Below, one piece after another: positions 1-8,334 of a stretch of DNA of 64,000 bases. The notes below the pieces were generated by a model. It ran no database searches and had not been told where the DNA came from. It worked only from the letters and a program-made list of their open reading frames with translations. The DNA is from Candidatus Rhodoferax odensensis (GTDB lineage Bacteria; Pseudomonadota; Gammaproteobacteria; Burkholderiales; Burkholderiaceae_C), in the NCBI GenBank assembly GCA_016718405.1, contig JADKDJ010000008.1:124001-188000 (forward strand), in the 5' to 3' direction. How positions within the stretch are numbered: position 1 is the first letter of the stretch; every line of letters starts with the position of its first letter. A program made the position numbers and the translations under genes.

Positions 1-825
1 CTGGACTGGTTTGGTCTGCTGCTGGCCACGATTGCGACACTGTGCCTGCTCAACGGCATGGTGACGCTGCACAGCGGCGCCCTGGTCCACGCCCTGGGCA
101 TGTTGGCGGCGTCGGGGGTTGCGCTGCTGGGTTTTGTCCAATGGCAGCGCCGTCTGAGCCATGCCCAGAGGGGCTCTCACGAGCGAGCGCCGCTGATGAA
201 CCTGTCGCTGTTTGGCCACCGCCAGTTCGCCATGGGCAGCATTGTGTCCCTCATCTATGGCACGGCGCTGTTTGGCTCCACCTACTTGTTGCCGGTGTAC
301 CTGCAAATGGGCTTGGGGCTGTCGGCCTCGCAAGTGGGCGCGATGTTGCTGCCGGCCGGCCTTGTGCTGGCAATCACCATCGCCATCGCTGGCCGCCTGG
401 CGGACCGGCAGCCCGCGCACCTGCTGGTCAGCGTGGGCCTGCTGCTGCTGGCGCTGGGCTTTGCGCTGATGGTGACGGTGGGGCGGCAAACCTCAATCTG
501 GCTCATCATGGTCTGGGCCATGGTGGGGCGCGTCGGGCTGGGCTTCATCCTGCCCTCGCTCAATCTGAGCGCCATGCGTTGCCTGCCGCAACACCTCATA
601 CCTCAGGGCTCCAGCGTCATCAGCTTCCTGCGGATGGTGGGCGGCGCCGTGGGCGTGAGTCTGTGCGCCCTGTTCCTGGAATGGCGGCTGGCCGTGCACG
701 GCCAATCGCTGGCGCACCTGGACACCAATCCCTTGCGCCTGCGGGCGTTCAACGAATCCTTTGTGATGTTGGCCAGCCTGAGTGTGTTGGCCATCGTGGC
801 AGCCTGGCGCTTGCGCGAGAAATAG
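1..825 (+). CDS. MFS drug/solute exporter, DHA2 (EmrB/QacA-like), C-terminal part
   Basis: The frame is open from the first base of the window, so the N-terminal half lies outside it. The visible 274 residues hold about seven hydrophobic segments separated by short charged loops, including a basic loop (QWQRRLSHAQR) followed by a conserved LMNLSLFGHRQF-type stretch. That arrangement is typical of the second half of 14-helix DHA2 proton-coupled exporters, which usually act with a membrane fusion protein to expel drugs or hydrophobic compounds. The substrate cannot be told from this part. It converges with rarA, whose stop lies 22 bases away, and no clear terminator is visible between them. Confidence 0.8.
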   Translation: MDWFGLLLATIATLCLLNGMVTLHSGALVHALGMLAASGVALLGFVQWQRRLSHAQRGSHERAPLMNLSLFGHRQFAMGSIVSLIYGTALFGSTYLLPVYLQMGLGLSASQVGAMLLPAGLVLAITIAIAGRLADRQPAHLLVSVGLLLLALGFALMVTVGRQTSIWLIMVWAMVGRVGLGFILPSLNLSAMRCLPQHLIPQGSSVISFLRMVGGAVGVSLCALFLEWRLAVHGQSLAHLDTNPLRLRAFNESFVMLASLSVLAIVAAWRLREK

Positions 826-846
826 TAGCGCGGCGCGCCGGGCGAG

Positions 847-2187
847 TCAGGTGGCGCTGCTGTCACGGTCAAGTTCGCGCAATTGCCGCAGCTTCTCGGC
901 AATGCGAATTTCCAGCCCGCGCTCGACCGGCCGATAGAAACCGGGCGGCGCCATGCCGTCAGGCAGGTAGCGCTCGCCCGCCGCATAGCCGCCGGCTTCA
1001 TCGTGCGCGTAGCGGTAGCCCTTGCCGTAGTCCAGCTCTTTCATCAGCTTGGTGGGCGCGTTGCGCAGGTGCATGGGCACGGGCCGCGTGCCGTCCTTCT
1101 TCACAAAAGCCTTCGCCTCATTGAAGGCCTGATACACCGCGTTGGATTTGGGTGCAACCGCCAGGTAGACCACGCACTGCGCCAGGGTCAGCTCGCCCTC
1201 GGGCGAGCCCAGGCGCTCGTACACATCGGCCGCGTCGAGGGCCATGCGCAGCGCACGCGGGTCGGCCAGGCCAATGTCCTCGCTGGCCATGCGAATCATG
1301 CGCCGCGCCAGGTAGCGCGGGTCGGCCCCGCCATCGAGCATGCGCACGAACCAGTACAACGCGGCATCGGGGTCAGAGCCGCGCACCGACTTGTGCAGCG
1401 CGCTGATGGTGTCATAGAACTGCTCGCCACCCTTGTCATACCGGCGCAGGCGCTCACCCAGCACCTTTTGCAGCCACGCGTCGGTGATCTCGGCCAGTCT
1501 TTCTTGCGTGGCCGCCACGGCCAGCGTTTCCAGCGTGTTGAGCAGGCGCCGCGCGTCGCCATCGGCGTAGGCCACCAGACGCTCGATAGCTATCTTTTCA
1601 ATAGCAGGCAAGGCGCCAATATCCTTGGCCCTGGCTACGATTTGCTCCAGATCCGGTGCCGTCAGGGGTTGCAGCACATACACGGCGGCACGCGACAGCA
1701 AGGCCGAGTTGACTTCGAAGGACGGGTTCTCGGTGGTGGCGCCGATGAAGGTGAACAGGCCGCTCTCCACATGCGGCAAGAAGGCATCCTGCTGGCTCTT
1801 GTTGAAGCGGTGCACTTCGTCGACAAACACCAGCGTGCGCCGCGCGCCCTCATGGCCCTCGCGGCGGCCCTGCCCCCCAGCGCGCACCTGCGCCTGTTCC
1901 ACCGCCTCGCGAATGTCCTTGATGCCACCCAGCACCGCGCTGATGGTGATGAACTGCGCCTCGAACGCGTCCGCCATCAGCCGTGCAATCGTGGTCTTGC
2001 CGGTGCCCGGCGGGCCCCACAGAATGCAACTGTGCGGCTGGCCCGATTCGAACGCCAGGCGCAAGGCCATGCCCTCGCCCAGCAAGTGTTGCTGACCGAT
2101 CACCTCGCTCAGCCGCTTGGGGCGCAGGCGGCTCGGCCAGGGCGCGCGCTCGGGCCTGGGGGTTGGAGTTGTCGCGTGTGGGTACAC
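847..2187 (-). CDS. rarA: Replication-associated recombination protein A (AAA+ ATPase)
   Basis: RarA (MgsA) is a clamp-loader-like AAA+ ATPase that acts at stalled replication forks. The 446-residue protein has the Walker A motif GPPGTGKT at 58-65, Walker B with FVDEVHRF near 121-128, and the GATTENPSFEVN sensor-1 stretch near 150, followed by the tetramerisation and MgsA C-terminal domains. Length fits the family. The start shown is GTG at 2187; upstream coding signal is absent. A 17-bp palindrome (1589-1605) is read as codons for AIEKIAIE. In many proteobacteria rarA directly follows lolA; here 5.4 kb separates the two. Confidence 0.93.
   Translation of the reverse strand: MYPHATTPTPRPERAPWPSRLRPKRLSEVIGQQHLLGEGMALRLAFESGQPHSCILWGPPGTGKTTIARLMADAFEAQFITISAVLGGIKDIREAVEQAQVRAGGQGRREGHEGARRTLVFVDEVHRFNKSQQDAFLPHVESGLFTFIGATTENPSFEVNSALLSRAAVYVLQPLTAPDLEQIVARAKDIGALPAIEKIAIERLVAYADGDARRLLNTLETLAVAATQERLAEITDAWLQKVLGERLRRYDKGGEQFYDTISALHKSVRGSDPDAALYWFVRMLDGGADPRYLARRMIRMASEDIGLADPRALRMALDAADVYERLGSPEGELTLAQCVVYLAVAPKSNAVYQAFNEAKAFVKKDGTRPVPMHLRNAPTKLMKELDYGKGYRYAHDEAGGYAAGERYLPDGMAPPGFYRPVERGLEIRIAEKLRQLRELDRDSSAT
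1589..1605 (-). repeat. 17-bp dispersed palindrome, copy 1 (in rarA)
   Basis: On the minus strand this reads GCTATTGAAAAGATAGC. It matches the pattern GCTAT, pyrimidine, purine, A-rich centre, TAGC seen at four other places in the window. It is tolerated inside the rarA reading frame. Confidence 0.6.
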
Positions 2188-2279
2188 CGCTTTGATTTTA
2201 GGTGCTGGCCTGTCGACCGCTGCAAGGCATGCCGAAATCGATGTATCGTCTGGTTCTTCCTATTATTCCGGTCCCTCCC

Positions 2280-5048
2280 ATGTCACTGTCTATCACCACC
2301 GCGCCCGCCACTGTGTTGCATGGCCTCGGGCGCAGTCCACAGCGTTTGTGCCGCAACACCATCAGCGTCGCCGTGATACTGATGCTCAGCGCATGCGCCA
2401 GCCTGCGTGCCACGTCATCACCAACGACGCCAACACCGCCTTCGCCCCCGCCCGCGCCACCATCGGCCCCTGCGGCTGACCCGGCGGCGGTGGCCAAGCC
2501 GCCCCTGGCGGCAGCATCCAAACCGGCCGACCCCGCTGCGCCCAAACCCTTCGCGGACGTGATCAAGGAAGCCAAACAAGAGGACGGACTGTTTCCGATC
2601 TGGCGCAAGGACGAGAAAGCCTGGATCGAGATTCCGAAGGCCGCACTCAACAAGCCTTTCCTGTTTACCGTCAACGTCGCCAACTCGGTCGGTGAGCGCG
2701 GACTCTATGCCAGTCAGATGGGCACGGACGCCATGGCCGAGTGGCGTCGTATCGGCAATCAGGTGCAGTTGGTCGCGTTGAACACCAAGTTCCGCGCGGA
2801 AGGTGGCGCCAGATTGGCCGTCGAACAGGCTTTCTCACCCAGCTTGCTGGCCTCGGCGGCGGTTGCCAGCGCGGAGCATCCCGAGCGCAAGTCCATCCTG
2901 GTGGATGCCAGCTTCTTGTTGGTGGATATCCCGGGTTATTCAACGCGGATCGAGATGGCTTATCGCTTGCCCTACACCTTGGACAAGGCGAACTCCTACA
3001 TCGAGTCCAGCCGAGCCGACGCAGCGCTGACTACGCTGAGCGCCCGCGTGCACTTCTCCACACCGCGCATCCCCGCGCCGCCGCTGACACCACCCCCAGT
3101 GCCCAGCCCGAAGCCGCCGCAAGCCGTGCCCGATGCGCGCAGCTTCTTCGTCAACTACGTCTACAGCTTCGCCGCCTTGCCCCAACAAGTGATGCGCCCA
3201 CGCTTGAGTGACCCCCGCCTGGGCCATTTCATGGAGTCCTTCACCGACCTTGGCAGTGACCTCAAGGCCAACCCGCGCGTGCACTACGTACAACGCTGGC
3301 GCCTGGAGAAAAAAGACCCGGCGGCAGCCCTGTCCGAGCCAGTACGTCCCATCGTCTACTGGTTGGACAAAAACATTCCGCCCAAGTATCGCGCCGCTGT
3401 TGCGGCCGGCGTGACGGAGTGGAACAAGGCGTTTGAGCGCATCGGCTTCAAAAATGCTATTCAGGCCAAGCAGCAACCCGATGACGCCAACTGGGACAAC
3501 ATGGACGCCGGCCATGCCTCGATCCGTTGGTTTGTGGGTGCGGATGTGGGCTTTGCCATTGGCCCGAGCCACACCGATCCGCGCACCGGCGAGATCCTGG
3601 ACGCCGACATTGGCATGAGTGATGTGTTTGCCCGCGGCTCGCGCCGCTTCATCGTGGAAGATGTGGGTCTGAGCAGCGAGCAACGCCTTGCCCAACTCAC
3701 CCAAGGATGGCGCCAGGGCCAGCCGGCCAGTTATTGCAGTTATGCCCACGAGGCAGCGTCAGAGATGAACTTTGCCCTCGATGTGCTGGAAGCGCGCGGC
3801 GACATTGCGCCCGACAGCCCCGAGGCCGAGGCCTTTGTGCAATCGGTGATCACCGACACGATCATGCACGAGGTCGGCCACACGCTGGGTTTGAAGCACA
3901 ACTTCAAGGCCTCCACCACCATCACCCAAGCGCAGTTGCAGGACAAGCGTTATACCGAGACCTATGGCATCTCGGGCTCGGTGATGGACTACAACGCCTA
4001 CAACCTGGCGGTTCAAGGGGAACGGCAAGGCAGCTACAACAACAGCACGCTGGGCGCCTACGACTACTGGGCGATCGAATACGCGTACAAACCACTGGAC
4101 ACCGCAACCGAGTCGGCCGAACTGGCCAAAATTGCCGCGCGCAGCACCGAGCCAGCATTGGCCTTTGGCGACGACGCCGACGCCGGTGGCTTTGGCGGCA
4201 ACGACGGCATGGACCCCCTGGCCAACCGGTTTGACCTGGGTGACGACCCGCTGGCCTACTACAAGAAGCGGCTCAAGTTGTCCAAGGAACTGTGGGCCCG
4301 CCTGCAAGACCGCAAGCCCCAGATCGGCGACGATCCGCTGCGCCAACGCCGCGTGCTGATGGCCGGCTTCAACCAACTGCAACGCGCCGCAGAGCTGGTG
4401 GGCAAATATGTGGGCGGCATACACGCCCTGCGTGACCTGCCCGGCAGTACGACACGCGCCAATTTCAAACCGGTGGACCCGGTCAAACAACGCGAGGCTC
4501 TGCAGTTCCTGGCCAGTGGTTTATTTAGCGCGGATTCGTTTCAGTTCCAGCCAGCATTCCTGTCGAACCTGAGTGTTGACTACAACGAGTGGGAGCGGGA
4601 TGGCCCGGTCAACCTGCGCGCCGCCGTGTTGCGGGCGCAGACGGTGGCGATGGACCGGCTGTTGGCCGGCAACACCGCCCAGCGCCTGCTGGACTTGCCC
4701 AACTACCTGCCACCCACCCAGCGCCGCAACATGATCTCGCTCAGCGAGGTGTACGCCACGCTGCAGACCAGCGTGTGGAGCGAGCTCAAGAGCGGAGCCG
4801 AGATTGACGTCCTGCGGCGCGGTTTGCAACGCGAACACCTGAAGCGTCTGCAAGTGCTGCTGACCAAAGGTTCAGCGACGCTGCCCGCGGACGCACTGAG
4901 CCTGGCGCGCCTGCACGCCACCCGCCTGCAAGGGGATTTGCGCGGTGCGGTGGCCAAGGGAGGGCGCTCGATCGAGACGCGCGCCCACCTGGCCGAAAGC
5001 CTGGGCACCTTGACTGAAGCACTGCGCGCGCCGATGCAACGTAGTTGA
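2280..5048 (+). CDS. Zinc-dependent metalloprotease lipoprotein (DUF5117/DUF5118 type)
   Basis: A 922-residue exported peptidase of the family carrying DUF5117, DUF5118 and a metzincin-like catalytic region. The zinc site HEVGHTLGLKHNF begins near residue 530, giving three histidines and the catalytic glutamate. The N-terminus has a hydrophobic stretch ending in LMLSAC, a lipobox that would place Cys39 at the mature N-terminus, followed by a Pro/Ala/Thr-rich linker. Starts at 2202 (GTG), 2229 and 2241 are also open; ATG 2280 gives the most compact signal sequence but is not proven. It lies opposite to and separates rarA from lolA. Its substrate is unknown. Confidence 0.85.
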   Translation: MSLSITTAPATVLHGLGRSPQRLCRNTISVAVILMLSACASLRATSSPTTPTPPSPPPAPPSAPAADPAAVAKPPLAAASKPADPAAPKPFADVIKEAKQEDGLFPIWRKDEKAWIEIPKAALNKPFLFTVNVANSVGERGLYASQMGTDAMAEWRRIGNQVQLVALNTKFRAEGGARLAVEQAFSPSLLASAAVASAEHPERKSILVDASFLLVDIPGYSTRIEMAYRLPYTLDKANSYIESSRADAALTTLSARVHFSTPRIPAPPLTPPPVPSPKPPQAVPDARSFFVNYVYSFAALPQQVMRPRLSDPRLGHFMESFTDLGSDLKANPRVHYVQRWRLEKKDPAAALSEPVRPIVYWLDKNIPPKYRAAVAAGVTEWNKAFERIGFKNAIQAKQQPDDANWDNMDAGHASIRWFVGADVGFAIGPSHTDPRTGEILDADIGMSDVFARGSRRFIVEDVGLSSEQRLAQLTQGWRQGQPASYCSYAHEAASEMNFALDVLEARGDIAPDSPEAEAFVQSVITDTIMHEVGHTLGLKHNFKASTTITQAQLQDKRYTETYGISGSVMDYNAYNLAVQGERQGSYNNSTLGAYDYWAIEYAYKPLDTATESAELAKIAARSTEPALAFGDDADAGGFGGNDGMDPLANRFDLGDDPLAYYKKRLKLSKELWARLQDRKPQIGDDPLRQRRVLMAGFNQLQRAAELVGKYVGGIHALRDLPGSTTRANFKPVDPVKQREALQFLASGLFSADSFQFQPAFLSNLSVDYNEWERDGPVNLRAAVLRAQTVAMDRLLAGNTAQRLLDLPNYLPPTQRRNMISLSEVYATLQTSVWSELKSGAEIDVLRRGLQREHLKRLQVLLTKGSATLPADALSLARLHATRLQGDLRGAVAKGGRSIETRAHLAESLGTLTEALRAPMQRS

Positions 5049-5118
5049 GGCGGTGGCCGGCGGCCCTCACACAATGCAACGCTGCGGCTGGCCCGACTGG
5101 AACCATGCGCGCCACCGT

Positions 5119-5170
5119 GGTTGGCGAACACGCCGGGCGTCCGTGGCGTGACGCTTGCGCGCTCGCGGAT
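5119..5170 (-). repeat. Dispersed ~50-bp repeat, copy A
   Basis: Read on the minus strand this stretch contains CGCGAGCGCGCAAGCG followed by CGGACGCCCG and TCGCC, which also occur in the same order on the plus strand at 6763-6812. Roughly four of five bases agree. The two copies bracket the gene-free segment in opposite orientation. Confidence 0.5.
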
Positions 5171-6762
5171 GGAGCGCCTGGGGTGCCCACCCCTTCGGCC
5201 AACGGTCGGTGACTTTGGACCGCCGTTCTCTGGCAATCATTGCGAATTGGCTCCTGCGCCACACCACAGCCACCCGACGCGTTGCTGGTTTTGAGACCAT
5301 CCACGCCAGCACAATTGGGACCCGCTATATTCGACGGTTCCGCGACCAAGAATCGATTCCCCAATGCGGATCTGATTTGACCGTTAGGAGAATCGCGCCA
5401 AACCGATCGATGTGACCAGTGATCGAAGCCTGAAGGTTCGACCCCAAATGCGGTGCTTGTGCCATTTGTGAGTTTCCGAAATAGACGCCTTCCGTTTGTC
5501 CGCGACTGGTGTCATTGGCTCAACATCCCCAGGTTCCAGCAGCCACCTAATTGGACCAGCTGCTGTTGTCTCGACTTCTGGACAAAGCGGGCATCCTGCT
5601 ACGCCGATCAAGTCGCTTAACGCGCATCATCTCGTTCGCGTTGAATTGGGGTCAGCTGAAATGTTTGGAAGCGCGGCAATCAAGCTTTCACGAGGAGTGA
5701 CTTGACTGCCAACGCGTGGACCAATTGGGCCCACTTTCACCCACGCGTGTAACGTGGCCTCATCTACCTTTGAAGCAGTGGTTGCCGTCCGAAAGCCTCC
5801 TGAAGCTGGTGTAGACGCGCCGACCGGCCTCGTAAACCCCTTTCCCGGCTCAAGTTACCCAGGCCACAAAGGTTGCGCGAAAATTGGCCCTGTCAGTGGT
5901 CAGCCGACTAAGCCGAACCAACATACCGGTGCGCCGGCCGCCCGTCACTTGTTTATCTCAATCAATGCGGCGCTGAATGGGCCCTGCATTGCCGTGCTAG
6001 TCTCGCCATCGCTCTGTCTGCTTCAGTTAAGCCACTCTCCAGCCCTCGGGGTGCATCCGCCTGAGGACGTGCCAAGGAGCTTTCGCACCTCGCGGATTTC
6101 GTCGACGCCTCGTCTAGCGCGCGAGCGAACTCGTACGGCGGCGTTGGGCTGAAGCCCCAAGAACATGTGGTCGACCAGAAACTTAGCCCTGGGCGGAATA
6201 ATTTGCCACTCGATGCGGATCAGGCCGACGTTATGAATCCAGCGGGTGTCGAGAGGCGTTCCCCTCCCTCTGACAGTCCCCCTCGGCGGCGTTCGTGGGA
6301 CAATCGTGCGCCCACTTCCGGCTCTGGAAAGATGGGCACTTCCATGGAGCGCAACTTGGTCCCAAACTTGGCTGAAGTTCTATCCGGATTGACTTCGCCA
6401 TTCCGGAATCCCATCGCTTTGTGCGGTTTAACTTTGGTTCAAGCGCGTCCCTACACTCATGGCATGGCAACGTCCTCTGTGGCGGCAAATTGGAGACCGG
6501 CTGCCACTGGCCCTCGAATGGACGCCACAGCTCCAACGACTCCCGGCACAGCGCGGTAGACAGGCAACCTTCGATTCACGCCCGCGTAGACAAGCACTTG
6601 GGGCGTCATTCTCCCCCACATCCAGCCCCACCATCACACGCCCGCTGGCGTGGCGGGTGGCTGCGCCGGGGCGCTGGAGCCGATTCGCAATGCCACAGAA
6701 CTTGCGCACCCGCCACGGCTGCCACGCCAACCCGGCCACGCGCTACGAGAGCACCGCCCGCG

Positions 6763-6812
6763 AGCGCGCAAGCGACACGACGCGGACGCCCGCCGCGCTC
6801 GCCCAGGTGCTG
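6763..6812 (+). repeat. Dispersed ~50-bp repeat, copy B
   Basis: Counterpart of the repeat at 5119-5170 in the opposite orientation, ending about 28 bases before the displaced lolA tail. Confidence 0.5.
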
Positions 6813-6839
6813 GCATCAAAGCCTGCAGCAAGCCCGCTA

Positions 6840-7014
6840 TTACCGGATCACATCCGCGCCCGGCGGCGGCTTGAACTGGAAGTGGCTGGCATCCAGTGCG
6901 GCATTGGCCTGGAAGGCGCCAAAGCTCAACACGGATTTCTGGCCAAAGCTGTCCAGAATCTCCAGCGCCGCCAGAGCGCCGTCGCGAAAGCCGGCACGCA
7001 ACGGCTTGCAACTG
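6840..7014 (-). pseudogene. Displaced 3' fragment of lolA
   Basis: This segment matches the last 175 bases of the intact lolA (7589-7763) at roughly nine bases in ten, in the same orientation and ending in its own stop codon at 6840-6842. On the minus strand it still encodes the end of LolA (SFGTFQANA, FQFKPPPGADVIR) except for one missing terminal residue. Many differences fall at third codon positions, so the two tails look like diverged functional copies rather than a recent tandem duplication. No start codon or upstream LolA sequence accompanies it. It flanks the DUF4160/DUF2442 pair on the side opposite lolA. Confidence 0.85.
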
Positions 7015-7053
7015 AGCTAGCCCACTGCACGATAAGTTGGGTACAGTAACGAC

Positions 7054-7293
7054 ATGGCGCCTACTATTGTTCGTGACGGCCAGTTTCGACTCTTCTTTTT
7101 TTCTCGGGAAGAGACACGCATTCATATCCATGTTTCGCATGTGGACGGTGAAGCGAAGTTCTGGCTTACGCCACAGGTGGTTTTAGCCAACCACACTGGC
7201 CTTTCTGCCATGCAACTTCGACAAGCGCAGGATGTTGTGAATGCACACTTGAAGGAGATCCAAGATGCCTGGAAGCAGCACTTTGGCGGCTGA
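7054..7293 (+). CDS. DUF4160 domain protein
   Basis: A 79-residue protein beginning MAPTIVRDGQFRLFFFSREE with the RIHIHVSH motif typical of DUF4160, a small family usually found just upstream of DUF2442 genes and often suspected to form toxin-antitoxin-like pairs. Function is not established. The ATG has no clear Shine-Dalgarno sequence. The stop lies inside the next gene, which overlaps it by 29 bases, so the two are probably translated together. The pair sits between two copies of the lolA 3' end. Confidence 0.85.
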   Translation: MAPTIVRDGQFRLFFFSREETRIHIHVSHVDGEAKFWLTPQVVLANHTGLSAMQLRQAQDVVNAHLKEIQDAWKQHFGG

Positions 7294-7522
7294 AGTCACC
7301 CATGTTTCGAAGCACGGCTTTTGGCTTTTGCTTGCCGACGAGGAATTGCTCGTGCCTTTTGATCAATTCCCGTGGTTTCGAAACGGGACGATTGAACAGA
7401 TTTCGGATGTGCAGTGGCCGACCCCCGATCATCTCTATTGGCCGGGGTTGGACATTGACCTATCGGTGCAATCCATTCGCAACCCATCCGCATTTCCGCT
7501 AGTTTCGGGCGCGGCGGGTTAA
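7265..7522 (+). CDS. DUF2442 domain protein
   Basis: An 85-residue protein with the DUF2442 pattern: a short beta-rich start (VTHVSKHGFWLLLADEELLVPFDQFPWF) followed by the WPTPDHLYWPGLDIDLSVQSI stretch. A good ribosome binding site (AAGGAG at about 7250) precedes the ATG inside the DUF4160 gene. Members are commonly partnered with DUF4160 proteins, and the genes are spread by horizontal transfer. Activity is unknown; assignment as a toxin-antitoxin pair would be a guess. Confidence 0.85.
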   Translation: MPGSSTLAAEVTHVSKHGFWLLLADEELLVPFDQFPWFRNGTIEQISDVQWPTPDHLYWPGLDIDLSVQSIRNPSAFPLVSGAAG

Positions 7523-7588
7523 CAGATTCACAAGCCGGACACCCTCGCTCCTGTCCAAATGCTCGCACCAAAAGTTACGGCAACCCCG

Positions 7589-8218
7589 TTACTGCCGAAT
7601 CACATCCGCCCCCGGCGGTGGCTTGAACTGGAAGTGGCTGGCATCCAGCGCGGCATTGGCCTGGAAGGTGCCAAAGCTCAGCACCGACTTCTGGCCAAAG
7701 CTGTCCAGAATTTCCAGCGCCGCCAGTGCGCCGGCGCGAAAGCCGATACGCACACTCTGCAACTGCCCGTCTTTGGTCTTGGGCGTGGCCAGTACCCACT
7801 GCTGCCCCTGCGCATCGGGCATGGCCGACAGGGTGAACTCGGCCTGCAAGGCCTTGAGGCCGGGCGCCGAGGCGATCAGCGCGGCCGGCGTGGTGCCCAG
7901 CGCCTGGCTCTGCGAGCGCGCCGTCGCTTGCTTGAGGTCTGCGTCGTACAGCCACAAGGTCTGGCCGTCGGCCACGATGGTCTGCTCAAACGGCTTCTGG
8001 TAGACAAACTTGAAACGGTTGGGCCGTAGAAACTCGAAGCTGCCGCTGGAGGTCTTGCTGCGCGCGCTCTCGCCGGCCTTGGGTGGCGAGGTCACTACCT
8101 GGGTGAACTCGGCGCGGCCGGACTTCGTGTTCCTGACGAAATCCTCCAGGTCTTTTAGACCGTCAGCCCATGCGGACAAGGCGCAGGATGCTATCAAAAC
8201 AGTAGCAATTCGTTTCAT
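7589..8218 (-). CDS. lolA: Outer-membrane lipoprotein carrier protein LolA
   Basis: LolA is the periplasmic chaperone that takes lipoproteins from the LolCDE transporter to the outer-membrane receptor. The 209-residue product has a signal peptide ending near ASCALSAWA-DG, then the LolA barrel with DLEDFVRNTKSGRAEFTQ and the hallmark region SGSFEFLRPNRFKFVYQKPFEQTIVADG. It lies downstream of ftsK on the same strand, a widespread order. Its last 175 bases have a diverged duplicate at 6840-7014, so the present 3' end may be an imported replacement. The signal-peptide codons contain a copy of the 17-bp palindrome (8190-8206). Confidence 0.93.
   Translation of the reverse strand: MKRIATVLIASCALSAWADGLKDLEDFVRNTKSGRAEFTQVVTSPPKAGESARSKTSSGSFEFLRPNRFKFVYQKPFEQTIVADGQTLWLYDADLKQATARSQSQALGTTPAALIASAPGLKALQAEFTLSAMPDAQGQQWVLATPKTKDGQLQSVRIGFRAGALAALEILDSFGQKSVLSFGTFQANAALDASHFQFKPPPGADVIRQ
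8190..8206 (+). repeat. 17-bp dispersed palindrome, copy 2 (in lolA)
   Basis: GCTATCAAAACAGTAGC, in the lolA signal-peptide codons (reads ATVLIAS on the coding strand). Confidence 0.6.
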
Positions 8219-8230
8219 GATCTATTCAGT

Positions 8231-8329
8231 TGGGGTCAGAGCACATTTGCTGCGCAAAGTGGTCTGACCCACAAAACACATGCACCTGGGGTCAGAGCAC
8301 GTTTGCTGCGCAGAGTGGTCTGACCCACA
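8231..8329. repeat. Tandem pair of REP-like hairpins
   Basis: Two 43-base copies (8231-8273 and 8287-8329) differ at two positions. Each can fold on itself: GGGTCAGA at one end pairs with TCTGACCC at the other, and TTTGC with GCAAA around a short TGC loop. They fill most of the gap between the ftsK stop (8335) and the lolA start (8218). The GGGGTCAGAGCAC motif resembles REP sequences mobilised by RAYT transposases; no RAYT gene is in the window. A terminator or mRNA-stability role is possible, but there is no T-run. Confidence 0.85.
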
Positions 8330-8334
8330 GGGTT

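Larger units (their letters stand above)
5049..6839. other. Gene-free, probably degenerate DNA
   Basis: About 1.8 kb without a convincing gene. Open frames here are short, have no recognisable domains or ribosome sites, and codon-position bias is lost compared with the flanks. Base composition is visibly more mixed than in neighbouring genes. The two ends carry related inverted copies of a roughly 50-bp repeat (5119-5170 and 6763-6812). It may be decayed foreign sequence, but I cannot identify any parent gene. Confidence 0.6.

Noticed and set aside
883..2376. 497-codon plus-strand frame opposite rarA
   Set aside because: rarA on the other strand carries all AAA+ motifs; this frame is a high-GC shadow.
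5754..6152. Possible 132-aa gene in the gene-free segment
   Set aside because: No domain, ribosome site or codon bias; composition looks noncoding.
5049..7588. Prophage or integrative element with integrase
   Set aside because: A lolA tail duplication is present, but no integrase, recombinase or phage gene could be found.
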